Part shown: piece by piece, positions 1-6,014 of the stretch
Layout of the letters: every line of letters begins with the position of its first letter
Position numbering within the stretch: position 1 is the stretch's first letter
Assembly (NCBI GenBank): GCA_017615235.1
Contig: JAGAAM010000114.1
Coordinates: forward strand, 1 to 6,262
Direction: 5' to 3'
Source of the DNA: Clostridia bacterium
GTDB taxonomy: Bacteria; Bacillota_A; Clostridia; Oscillospirales; CAG-382
Length of the DNA: 6,262 bases
Program-made: the position numbers and the translations under genes
The notes under the pieces: model-generated
Told to the model about the DNA's origin: nothing
Databases searched by the model: none
Seen by the model: the letters and a program-made list of their open reading frames with translations, nothing else

Positions 1-444
1 CACGACGGCGGGCACGACGTCCACGACGGCGGATTAAGGCTGTTCACCCTGCGCGGGTTGATCGCCTTCTTCACGATAACCGGCTGGACCGGAGCGCTTT
101 GCTGCTCCGGCGGGATGGAGACCGGATGGGCGGCGCTTATCGCGGTGGCGGCGGGATTCGCGGCGATGCTTGTGGTGGCTCTGCTGATGAAGCTAATGCT
201 CTCGCTCCAGTCCGACGGGACCGAGAACATCCGCGACGCGATCGGCGTAAGCGGAACGGTATATTTAAGGATACCGGCGAAACGCGCCGGAAAAGGCAAA
301 GTCAGCGCGATAATCCGCGGCAAGCTCTGCGAAAAGAACGCCGTGACCGACGAAGAGACCGAACTCGTCTACGGCGAGGAGATAATCGTCACCGGCGTCT
401 CCGGCGAAGACACGCTTATAGTCCGGAGGAAAAACCGGATCTGA
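1..444 (+). CDS. NfeD-like OB-fold membrane protein (5' end missing)
   Basis: The reading frame is open from the window edge, so the true start lies upstream; 147 residues are visible. They begin with a His/Asp/Gly-rich linker (residues 1-11), followed by LRLFTLRG, then two hydrophobic segments (about 18-36 and 43-67), then a small soluble beta domain (about 79-144). That domain has the spaced glycines of an OB fold: IGVSGTV, GKGKV, GEEIIVTGV, DTLIV. This layout matches NfeD/YuaF-type proteins, which sit in the membrane and expose the OB domain to the cytoplasm. In Bacillus the YuaF protein is encoded next to flotillin FloT, and a flotillin gene follows here one gene downstream, which strongly supports the call. 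The stop lies 31 bp before the DUF805 start, so the genes are probably co-transcribed. A TTG at 58 could serve as a start, but it would cut off the family-like LRLFTLRG block, so I treat the gene as 5'-partial. Its biochemical role is not settled; it is thought to help organise flotillin membrane assemblies. Confidence 0.85.
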   Translation, partial: HDGGHDVHDGGLRLFTLRGLIAFFTITGWTGALCCSGGMETGWAALIAVAAGFAAMLVVALLMKLMLSLQSDGTENIRDAIGVSGTVYLRIPAKRAGKGKVSAIIRGKLCEKNAVTDEETELVYGEEIIVTGVSGEDTLIVRRKNRI

Positions 445-463
445 TTATCGACGCTGTCTGACT

Positions 464-470
464 GAGGTGA
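464..470 (+). promoter_or_regulatory. Shine-Dalgarno site that fixes the DUF805 start
   Basis: GAGGTGA ends 5 nt before the ATG at 476. A GTG at 467 in the same frame overlaps this motif and has no ribosome binding site of its own, so ATG 476 is the better start. Confidence 0.75.
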
Positions 471-475
471 GTGAT

Positions 476-967
476 ATGACATTTGTTCAGGCTGTCAAAA
501 GCGCGGCCCTCAATTATTCAAATATCAACGGACGCGCAAGCAGAAGCGAATACTGGTGGTACCAACTGACGCATCTTGCCTTCGGTCTTTGCTATTTAGT
601 AGCCGCAATTTTCAAAGCGCCGGATCTCGTCCGATTTCCCTTGCAGGTAGTGAGCATCCTGATGTTTGTTCCGGTACCGGCTTTGACGGTACGCAGACTG
701 CACGACGTCGGTCATTCGGGATGGTGGGCGATCATCATTACGCTTACTTATCTTATCAATCTGTTTTCCCCGCTGTTTGACGGTTATACAGTTATAACCT
801 TGTTCATTATCTGGCTGGCGTCGATGATCCTTCTTACGGTCTGGCTGGCATCCAAAGGCAAGCCCGGCGTCAACAAATACGGCGAAAACCCGATACCGCC
901 CGAAAAGAAAGCCAAGCCGAAATACGGGTTTAAAAAACGCAAAAAACGCAGAAGAAAAAGACAATAA
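476..967 (+). CDS. DUF805 family membrane protein with polybasic C-terminal tail
   Basis: The product is 163 residues from ATG 476. It carries the DUF805 (YhaH-type) signatures: NYSNINGRASRSEYWWY near the N-terminus (residues 13-29), RRLHDVGHSGWW in the middle (73-84) and GVNKYGENP near the end (131-139). About four membrane segments can be drawn (roughly 29-47, 51-70, 81-98, 104-126). The biochemical function of DUF805 proteins is unknown. The last 20 residues contain 14 Lys/Arg, an unusually basic tail that should lie in the cytoplasm near anionic lipids. The gene sits between NfeD (31 bp upstream) and flotillin (30 bp downstream), so it is probably translated from the same transcript and may be a third membrane partner. 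By hand count about 56% of its codons end in G or C, against about 74% in the first 80 flotillin codons, and Arg AGA codons cluster at its end. This could mean separate ancestry or looser selection. The family call is firm; the role is inference. Confidence 0.9.
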   Translation: MTFVQAVKSAALNYSNINGRASRSEYWWYQLTHLAFGLCYLVAAIFKAPDLVRFPLQVVSILMFVPVPALTVRRLHDVGHSGWWAIIITLTYLINLFSPLFDGYTVITLFIIWLASMILLTVWLASKGKPGVNKYGENPIPPEKKAKPKYGFKKRKKRRRKRQ

Positions 968-997
968 TTAAATACAGCAAGAAAAGGAGAAAAGAAA

Positions 998-2407
998 ATG
1001 GAAACCACTGCAATCATCCTTGTGGCAGTCGCGGGACTGCTGGTCTTCTCGATCGTGATGTGGGTGTTCTCGAGGTACAAGAAATGCCCGTCCGACAAGA
1101 TCATGGTCATCTACGGAAAAGTAGGCAAAGGAAAAGACGGAACGGCAAGGAGCGCGAAATGCGTGCACGGCGGCGCGAAAATGATCTGGCCGGTGGTGCA
1201 GGCTTACGAATTCCTCGACCTCACTCCCCTTTCGATCCCGGTCGACCTTAAAAACGCACTTTCCAAACAGAACATCCGTATCGACGTACCCTCCCGCTTC
1301 ACGGTCGGTATCTCGACCGAACCGGGCGTCATGCAGAACGCGGCTGAAAGGCTTTTGGGACTTCAGCTCACCGAGATCCAGGAGCTTGCGAAAGACATAA
1401 TCTTCGGTCAGCTCCGTCTTATCATCGCGACGATGGACATCGAAGAGATCAACACCGACCGCGACAAATTCCTCGAAGCAGTCAGCAGGAACGTCGAAGA
1501 AGAGCTTAAAAAGATCGGTCTGCGGCTCATCAACGTCAACGTGACCGATATAAGCGACGAGAGCGGATATATCGCCGCGCTCGGTAAAGAGGCCGCCGCA
1601 AAGGCGATCAACGACGCGAAGAAGAGCGTCGCCGAGAAAGTGCGCGACGGTTCTATCGGTGAAGCCAACGCAAGAATGGACGAGCGCGTGAACGTCGCAA
1701 AGGCGGACGCGGAAGCGATCCGCGGCGAGAACGTGGCGAAGACCGAAGTCGCTATGTCCAACGCAAGCCTGCGCGAAAAACAGGCGGAGGCATTAAGGAT
1801 CGCGACCGCGGCGGAAAAGATCCAGGCGGCAAAAGCACTGGAAGAATCCTACGCGGCGGAACAGCAGGCTGAACTTGCGCGTTCCGCGCGTGAAAAAGCG
1901 ACGCTTGAAGCCGACGTCATCGTCCAGAGCGAGATCAAGAAACGCCAGATCGAGCTTCAGGCGGAAGCCGACGCGGAACAGATCCGCCGCAAGGCGAAAG
2001 GCGAAGCCGACGCTATCTATGCGAAGATGGAAGCCCAGGCGCGCGGTGCGGAAGAGATACTGCGCAAACAGGCTGCCGGCTTCGCGGAGATCGTGAAATC
2101 CGCGAACGGCGACGCTAACGCCGCTTTGAAGCTGCTTATCGCAGACAAACTCGAAGACCTTATGAAGATCCAGGTCGAAGCGATCAAGAACATCAAGATC
2201 GACAAGGTCACCGTCTGGGACAACGGCCAGGGCTCCAACGGCAAAACGAGCACCGCAAACTTCCTTTCGGGAATGATGAAGAGCGTGCCTCCGCTTGAAG
2301 AAGTATTCGCGATGAGCGGACTCGCGCTGCCGGAATTCCTCGGCAAGAAGAAGGAAGGACCCGCGGCCGTCAGCGAACCCGAAGCACCCGCGGAAGCCGA
2401 AGCTTAA
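998..2407 (+). CDS. floT: Flotillin-like SPFH domain membrane scaffold protein
   Basis: The product is 469 residues, close to the usual length of bacterial flotillins (YuaG/FloT, YqiK). Order of parts: an N-terminal hydrophobic segment (about 4-24); an SPFH/band-7 domain that starts with PSDKIMVIYGK (31-41) and runs to about 190, including the typical ELAKDIIFGQLR helix (129-140); a long Ala/Glu/Lys/Arg coiled coil (about 195-360) with several AEA/ADAEA repeats typical of flotillins; and a C-terminal region with GLALPEFLGK (441-450). It ends in a short acidic Ala/Glu/Pro tail. Flotillins form large oligomers on the cytoplasmic face of the membrane and affect fluidity and the clustering of membrane proteins. 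ATG 998 has AAGGAGA seven bases upstream. The NfeD gene upstream is the expected partner, with DUF805 between them. The symbol follows the Bacillus homologue and is assigned by similarity of architecture only. Confidence 0.93.
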   Translation: METTAIILVAVAGLLVFSIVMWVFSRYKKCPSDKIMVIYGKVGKGKDGTARSAKCVHGGAKMIWPVVQAYEFLDLTPLSIPVDLKNALSKQNIRIDVPSRFTVGISTEPGVMQNAAERLLGLQLTEIQELAKDIIFGQLRLIIATMDIEEINTDRDKFLEAVSRNVEEELKKIGLRLINVNVTDISDESGYIAALGKEAAAKAINDAKKSVAEKVRDGSIGEANARMDERVNVAKADAEAIRGENVAKTEVAMSNASLREKQAEALRIATAAEKIQAAKALEESYAAEQQAELARSAREKATLEADVIVQSEIKKRQIELQAEADAEQIRRKAKGEADAIYAKMEAQARGAEEILRKQAAGFAEIVKSANGDANAALKLLIADKLEDLMKIQVEAIKNIKIDKVTVWDNGQGSNGKTSTANFLSGMMKSVPPLEEVFAMSGLALPEFLGKKKEGPAAVSEPEAPAEAEA

Positions 2408-2424
2408 ACGATTCCGATACCGAT

Positions 2425-2456
2425 CCCCCGCCCTATCGGACGGGGGACGCGGTTTT
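2425..2456 (+). terminator. GC-rich hairpin with short T-run after the flotillin gene
   Basis: CCCCCG (2425-2430) pairs with CGGGGG (2441-2446), with two further C-G pairs inside after one mismatch and a TATC loop. A TTTT run follows only after six bases (2453-2456), so this looks like a weak or leaky terminator, or a processing/attenuation hairpin, between flotillin and the lipoprotein gene. No promoter can be seen in the gap, which argues for read-through into the lipoprotein gene. Confidence 0.5.
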
Positions 2457-2479
2457 AAAACGAACGGCAGGAGGTCCAT

Positions 2480-3082
2480 ATGAAACGGTTACCGGCTGTA
2501 ATACTCGCGCTGTTGCTCACGCTTGCGCTGTGCGCCTGCGGGACAAACGGCAGGAGCGGAGACACCGCAAACGCGGCGTCGACGCAAAGCGAAGCCGAAA
2601 GCGCGGTCCCCGCGGCAGGAAAAGATGAAAGCGAGGAAAGCAGGGAGGAAAGCGCCGCGGAGGCTTTTAAGCCCGAAAGCGAAGCGATCCCGGAAATTTC
2701 CGGCGCGGACGCATATTTCCAGACGACCGAGTATTACCGTCTGCTGTTCACCGCGTTCGGATTTTTCAAGGCTTACGCCACCGGCGACGCTGAAACCGCT
2801 TTTTCGATGGCGGTATCGCCGGACGATCCCTGCTTTGAACACTTCGACTTCGGAGCAGAGCAGATCGGTACGCTCGACAACGTGAACAATTACGCCGTAG
2901 AGATCGCAAAATACGTCCTCGACGGCGACGGCGAACCGGCGGAAGCGACGATCGATATCCACTTTTCGGTCGGCGACGAGTCGATCCGGTATATGATCGT
3001 CCGGCTGATCTATACCGGGGCGGAGGAAGCCGGCGTACACGCAAGGATATGGAAAGTCGTCGATTACGATTTCGACGCATAA
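2480..3082 (+). CDS. Secreted lipoprotein of unknown function
   Basis: The product is 200 residues. It begins with a lipoprotein signal peptide: MKR, a hydrophobic core (residues 4-17) and the lipobox L17-C18-A19-C20, so it should be diacylated at C20 and anchored to the outer face of the membrane. Next comes a low-complexity Ser/Glu/Ala spacer (about 22-72), which would hold the folded part away from the membrane. The C-terminal domain (about 77-200) has an opening helix with YYRLLFTAFGFFKAYATGDAETAF and later beta-rich segments ending WKVVDYDFD. The helix-then-sheet pattern is reminiscent of small NTF2-like domains of clostridial lipoproteins, but I do not recognise a named family. AGGAGG lies five bases before the ATG. 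It is 72 bp downstream of flotillin on the same strand with no visible promoter of its own, so it may be the last gene of that operon. No catalytic motif is apparent. Confidence 0.8.
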   Translation: MKRLPAVILALLLTLALCACGTNGRSGDTANAASTQSEAESAVPAAGKDESEESREESAAEAFKPESEAIPEISGADAYFQTTEYYRLLFTAFGFFKAYATGDAETAFSMAVSPDDPCFEHFDFGAEQIGTLDNVNNYAVEIAKYVLDGDGEPAEATIDIHFSVGDESIRYMIVRLIYTGAEEAGVHARIWKVVDYDFDA

Positions 3083-3100
3083 TAATCATAAAAAGGACTT

Positions 3101-3138
3101 CCCCGAAAGGTTTTTTATTCCCTTTCGGGGATTATTTT
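3101..3138 (+). terminator. Rho-independent terminator after the lipoprotein gene
   Basis: A perfect 10-bp inverted repeat, CCCCGAAAGG (3101-3110) and CCTTTCGGGG (3121-3130), with a T-rich 10-nt loop, is followed by ATTATTTT. It closes the left-hand operon. Confidence 0.85.
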
Positions 3139-3204
3139 CATTTGTTTTAGGTCAAATGCACAAAGGGAAGCGAAAACCGTTATGCAAATAATAATTATTC
3201 GATA

Positions 3205-3232
3205 TTGAAAATCCCGTCAAAATGATTATAAT
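3205..3232 (+). promoter_or_regulatory. Sigma-A type promoter for the transglutaminase-like gene
   Basis: The -35 box TTGAAA (3205-3210) and -10 box TATAAT (3227-3232) are separated by 16 bp. The start of transcription should fall near 3239, giving a leader of about 45 nt to ATG 3286. An AT-rich stretch with a palindrome lies just upstream of the -35 box and could act as an UP element. The surrounding 3131-3270 spacer is much more AT-rich than the genes and contains no other supported feature. Confidence 0.75.
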
Positions 3233-3272
3233 AGTATTTGTAGTATTTCGGTCATTTTATCAAAGTTCTGTT

Positions 3273-3276
3273 GAGG
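3273..3276 (+). promoter_or_regulatory. Weak Shine-Dalgarno site for the transglutaminase-like gene
   Basis: GAGG lies nine bases before ATG 3286. An in-frame TTG at 3271 overlaps this motif and has no better site upstream, so ATG 3286 is preferred. Confidence 0.55.
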
Positions 3277-3285
3277 ACGGTAATA

Positions 3286-4491
3286 ATGTCAAAGAGCGTT
3301 AAATACACGAAAATAATCCTTCTGTTCGTCGTGGCGATCCTTATTTGCGTCGTAGCGCGCCTTATCATCGGCGACGGCAGGTCTTTCGCCTCCGGATCCG
3401 ACGAAAGCGGGACCGTCTCGGCGGAGGAAAGCCGCGGTAACGGCGAAGTATCCGGCGAAGAAAGCGTTCCCGAAAGGGACGAGAGCGAAAGCGGCATTTC
3501 CCGGGTTCCGGATGATACGCCGCCGGTGTTCTACGGCCTTGATCCGATCCACATGATAGTCAACGAAACGGTATCCTACCGATCCGGCGTCACCGCGATC
3601 GACAACATCGACGGCGAGATCGAATTCACGATCGACAACAGCAAAGTCAAACTCGACACGGTCGGCGACTACGTTATCGTTTATACCGCCACCGACAGTT
3701 CCGGCAACACGACCACGGCGGAGAGGATGATCTTTGTCGAGAACGTGCCGACCCACACCGACGAAGAGATCGAAGCGATGGTGACCAAACAGTTGGCGAA
3801 GATCGTCAACGACAAGATGACCAAAGCGGACAAGGTCTATGCCATATATGAATGGATGCGCCGCCACATTGCCTACGTCGACGCGCCGGAGAACACACCC
3901 AACGACGCGATCTACCGCGCTTTGACGAAGCGCAACGGCGACTGTTACAACCATTGCTATCTCGCGAAGGCGCTTATCGACGCCTGCGGCGATATCGACA
4001 CGCTTGTCGTTTCGAGGTATATGGAGAACCCTCCCGCCGAATTCACGACTCACTTCTGGCTGCTGGTGAACATCGGAACAGGCTGGTATCACTTCGACAC
4101 CACTCCGCATATCGTAAACAATCCGTATGAATGTTTCATGCAGACCGACGCGCAGGTCTACGCCTACAATGCGAAACGCACCGACAAGCCCTGGTATTAC
4201 AGCTTCAACGAATCGCTCTATCCACCGCGTGCGACGGAGAATTATCCCGTTAAAATGGTGATACACCACCGCACCGACGACAACAGCACAGCTGATCCCG
4301 ATCCGGACCCCGACCCCGACCCCGATCCCGATCCCGATCCCGATCCGGAGCCCGATCCGGAACCGGACCCTGAATCCGATCCCGAGCCGGAGCCCGATCC
4401 CGAGCCCGATCCCGAGCCGGAGCCTGATCCGGAGCCGGAACCCGATCCGGAACCCGAACCCGGAAACGACGAACCTCCCGCAAATGAATAA
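3286..4491 (+). CDS. Membrane-anchored Ig-like plus transglutaminase-like protein with Asp-Pro/Glu-Pro tail
   Basis: The product is 401 residues from ATG 3286. It has an uncleaved signal anchor (about 9-28); a Ser/Glu/Gly-rich spacer (about 33-76); an Ig-like domain of the DUF5011/HYR type (about 79-151) with the usual [12 protein letters not shown] and [15 protein letters not shown] blocks; a helical lead-in (157-197); then a transglutaminase-like core (about 198-275). The papain-like triad is intact: C220 in NGDCYN, H256 in THFW and D271 in YHFDTTP. The C-terminus (337-392) is an almost pure run of Asp-Pro and Glu-Pro dipeptides, ending GNDEPPANE with no LPXTG or membrane anchor. In such bacterial proteins the domain may act as a protease, amidase or cross-linker of surface proteins or peptidoglycan; the substrate here is unknown. 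The gene has its own promoter and terminator, so it is probably monocistronic. The domain calls are firm; the reaction is inference. Confidence 0.88.
   Translation: MSKSVKYTKIILLFVVAILICVVARLIIGDGRSFASGSDESGTVSAEESRGNGEVSGEESVPERDESESGISRVPDDTPPVFYGLDPIHMIVNETVSYRSGVTAIDNIDGEIEFTIDNSKVKLDTVGDYVIVYTATDSSGNTTTAERMIFVENVPTHTDEEIEAMVTKQLAKIVNDKMTKADKVYAIYEWMRRHIAYVDAPENTPNDAIYRALTKRNGDCYNHCYLAKALIDACGDIDTLVVSRYMENPPAEFTTHFWLLVNIGTGWYHFDTTPHIVNNPYECFMQTDAQVYAYNAKRTDKPWYYSFNESLYPPRATENYPVKMVIHHRTDDNSTADPDPDPDPDPDPDPDPDPEPDPEPDPESDPEPEPDPEPDPEPEPDPEPEPDPEPEPGNDEPPANE
4294..4461 (+). repeat. In-frame hexanucleotide repeat coding Asp-Pro/Glu-Pro
   Basis: 28 consecutive 6-bp units of the form GAY-CCN or GAR-CCN encode 27 Asp-Pro or Glu-Pro dipeptides and one Glu-Ser (residues 363-364). 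The first part is nearly pure GATCCC/GACCCC; later units mix GAGCCG, GAGCCC and GATCCG. Because the unit is six bases, gain or loss of units keeps the reading frame, so the tail length could vary between strains. Confidence 0.9.
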
Positions 4492-4497
4492 AGCAAA

Positions 4498-4532
4498 GCC
4501 CCGGACGTGTGTCCGGGGCGATTTTTGTTTTT
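4498..4532 (+). terminator. Strong terminator between convergent genes
   Basis: GCCCCGGAC (4498-4506) and GTCCGGGGC (4511-4519) form a perfect 9-bp stem with a GTGT loop, followed by GATTTTTGTTTTT. It ends the transglutaminase-like transcript. On the other strand the hairpin is followed by GCTTTGCTTTATT, so it may also stop the aminopeptidase transcript, whose stop codon is 15 bp from the stem. Confidence 0.9.
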
Positions 4533-4534
4533 CC

Positions 4535-5899
4535 TTACGCTTTAAGGAACGCTTTGTAGGCGAGATAGCCTTCGTAAACGTCGGCTTTGGCGACGATCTC
4601 CATCGGGGCGTGCATATTGAGCACGGCGATGCCTGCGTCGACAACGTTCATATTGAGGTTGCCGAGGATATAGGCGATAGTTCCGCCGCCGCCCTGGTCG
4701 ACCTTGCCGAGTTCCGCGGTCTGGAAGTGGACGCCGTTCTCGTCCATCGCGGCGCGCACCTTGGCGACGAATTCCGGGTTCGCGTCGTTGGAACCGGATT
4801 TGCCGCGTGCGCCGGTGTATTTATTGAAGACGATGCCGTTGTTGAGATAGGCGGAGTTCTTCGGATCGTTGACGTCGGCGAAAAGCGGGTCGAAGCCGGC
4901 GCTGACGTCGCTGGAAAGCATGCTTGAATTTTCCATCGCCTTGCGGAGCGAGAGGTATCCGGTATCGCCGGAAAGCGCAAGCAGTTCGGCGACGGTGTTC
5001 TCGAAGAAGGCGCTTTCCGCACCGGTGGCGCCGACGCTGCCGATCTCCTCTTTATCGACGAGGATGCAGCAATAGGTCTGTTCGCCGGGTTCGCTGTCGA
5101 GTATCGCCATAAGCGAGGTGTAGGCGCAGACGCGGTCGTCGTGGCCGTATCCGGCGACCATGCTGCGGTCAAGACCGTAATCGCGTGCGGGGCCTGCGGG
5201 AACGACTTCGATCTCCGCGGAGAGGAAATCCTCCTCCGTCATGCCGTATTTTTCGTCAAGAAGTTTAAGTATATTCGCCTTGACGGCGTCCTTTTCCTCG
5301 CCTTTGAGCGGGATCGAACCGACGGTGACGTCGAGTTTTTCGCCCTCGATGACCTTTGCGGCGGTCTTCTGGAGCTGATCGGCGGAAAGGTGGATGAGCA
5401 GATCGGAAATACCGACGACGGGATCGTTTTCGTCCTCGCCGATATTCACGTCGACGGTCGTTCCGTCCTTTTTGCAGACGACGCCGTGCAGCGCGAGCGG
5501 GATCGTAACGTACTGGTATTTCTTCACACCGCCGTAATAATGCGTGTCGAGCAGGGCAAATCCGTTCGCCTCGTAAAGCGGGTTCTGCTTGACGTCGAGG
5601 CGCGGCGAATCGATATGCGCGCCGAGGATGCGAAGCCCTTCTTTTATCGGGCGTTTGCCGATGATATAAAGCGCGATGTTCTTATTGCGGTTGATGAAAT
5701 AGACCTTGTCGCCGGGTTTCAAAGAATCGTATTCATCGATGCTTTTAAAACCCTTTTCCCTTGCGAGCGCGACGCTTTCGCGCACGGCGAGCCGCTCGGT
5801 CTTGCTTGCGGAGAGGAATTTTTTGTATCCCTCGTTGAAATCGAAAACGCTTTTTCTCTTGGCGTCGTCGATCTCTTCCCAGATATTCTTTGCGTACAT
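4535..5899 (-). CDS. apeA: M18 family aminopeptidase (type 1)
   Basis: The product is 454 residues, the usual size for the clostridial/Thermotoga type of M18 aminopeptidase. These are cytoplasmic, dinuclear metal enzymes that remove N-terminal residues (acidic ones in the best-studied members) from peptides. Conserved blocks are present in order: GAHIDSPRLDVKQNPLYE (93-110), HYYGGVKKYQYVTIPLALHG (120-139), a long central dimerisation domain, GYGHDDRVCAY (250-260), VDKEEIGSVGATG (281-293), SSDVSAGFDP (329-338) and NMHAPMEI (428-435). By analogy with characterised M18 enzymes the metal and catalytic residues should be H95, D254 or D255, E284 and E285, D331 and H430, so the enzyme looks intact. 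From memory the usual motif is GSEGNTG where this protein has GSVGATG; this is a minor change. ATG at 5899 follows GGAGGC at good spacing; an upstream in-frame start at 5941 would add 14 residues lying over the promoter and is not used. The gene stands alone and is convergent with its left neighbour. Its role is probably general peptide turnover. Confidence 0.93.
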   Translation of the reverse strand: MYAKNIWEEIDDAKRKSVFDFNEGYKKFLSASKTERLAVRESVALAREKGFKSIDEYDSLKPGDKVYFINRNKNIALYIIGKRPIKEGLRILGAHIDSPRLDVKQNPLYEANGFALLDTHYYGGVKKYQYVTIPLALHGVVCKKDGTTVDVNIGEDENDPVVGISDLLIHLSADQLQKTAAKVIEGEKLDVTVGSIPLKGEEKDAVKANILKLLDEKYGMTEEDFLSAEIEVVPAGPARDYGLDRSMVAGYGHDDRVCAYTSLMAILDSEPGEQTYCCILVDKEEIGSVGATGAESAFFENTVAELLALSGDTGYLSLRKAMENSSMLSSDVSAGFDPLFADVNDPKNSAYLNNGIVFNKYTGARGKSGSNDANPEFVAKVRAAMDENGVHFQTAELGKVDQGGGGTIAYILGNLNMNVVDAGIAVLNMHAPMEIVAKADVYEGYLAYKAFLKA

Positions 5900-5904
5900 T
5901 TTTT

Positions 5905-5910
5905 GCCTCC
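5905..5910 (-). promoter_or_regulatory. Shine-Dalgarno site that fixes the aminopeptidase start
   Basis: Read on the minus strand, GGAGGC is followed by AAAAA and then ATG at 5899. This supports the start at MYAKN rather than the longer frame. Confidence 0.8.
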
Positions 5911-5931
5911 GTTTTGTTTTTCTTTGGAAAC

Positions 5932-5960
5932 ATATTACCACTTAAACGTTGAAAATACAA
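5932..5960 (-). promoter_or_regulatory. Extended -10 promoter for the aminopeptidase gene
   Basis: On the minus strand TTGTAT (5960-5955) is followed after 17 bp by TAATAT (5937-5932), preceded by TGG, an extended -10 element. Transcription should begin near 5925, giving a leader of about 25 nt. The boxes are imperfect but the spacing and the TG element are good. Confidence 0.55.
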
Positions 5961-5970
5961 TAGTTTGAAA

Positions 5971-6000
5971 GAAAAATCCGGGCGGATGTTTCCGCCCGGA
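5971..6000 (-). terminator. Terminator of the TPM-domain gene
   Basis: TCCGGGCGGA (5977-5986) and TCCGCCCGGA (5991-6000) form a perfect 10-bp stem with a 4-nt loop. On the minus strand it is followed by TTTTTC, the T-run of a Rho-independent terminator. It separates the TPM-domain gene from the aminopeptidase promoter. Confidence 0.9.
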
Positions 6001-6014
6001 AATATATGAAGGGA

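Noticed and set aside
929..947. Possible slippery sequence TTTAAAAAAC and a second A6 run at the end of the DUF805 gene
   Set aside because: The codon phase is TTT-AAA-AAA-CGC, not the X-XXY-YYZ phase needed for a programmed -1 shift, and no meaningful product would follow. The A-rich DNA is explained by the Lys/Arg tail.
1793..2479. A 228-residue open frame on the minus strand opposite flotillin
   Set aside because: It is Phe/Arg/Asp-rich shadow sequence from the GC-rich coiled-coil codons, with no plausible domain, and it runs across the intergenic hairpin.
3156..3191. Small open frame of 11 codons (MHKGKRKPLCK) in the AT-rich spacer
   Set aside because: It has no ribosome binding site and lies upstream of the promoter, in a region that should not be transcribed after the terminator at 3101-3138.
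3083..3285. Spacer considered as a possible small RNA or riboswitch locus
   Set aside because: Only a terminator and a promoter can be supported; the leader from the expected start to ATG 3286 is about 45 nt, too short for a known riboswitch.
4242..4496. Ser-Gly repeat open frame on the minus strand, resembling a glycosaminoglycan-attachment or silk-like protein
   Set aside because: The Ser-Gly pattern is simply the hexanucleotide repeat of the Asp-Pro tail read on the other strand.
3289..4644. A 451-residue open frame on the minus strand covering the transglutaminase-like gene
   Set aside because: It lies opposite a gene with clear domains, crosses the terminator at 4498-4532, contains long Arg/Ile/Gly runs that mirror the Asp-Pro repeat, and has no recognisable family. 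It is a by-product of codon bias.
5141..5968. A 275-residue open frame on the plus strand opposite the aminopeptidase
   Set aside because: The minus-strand frame has all conserved M18 motifs, a ribosome binding site and a promoter; the plus-strand frame has none and matches no family I know.
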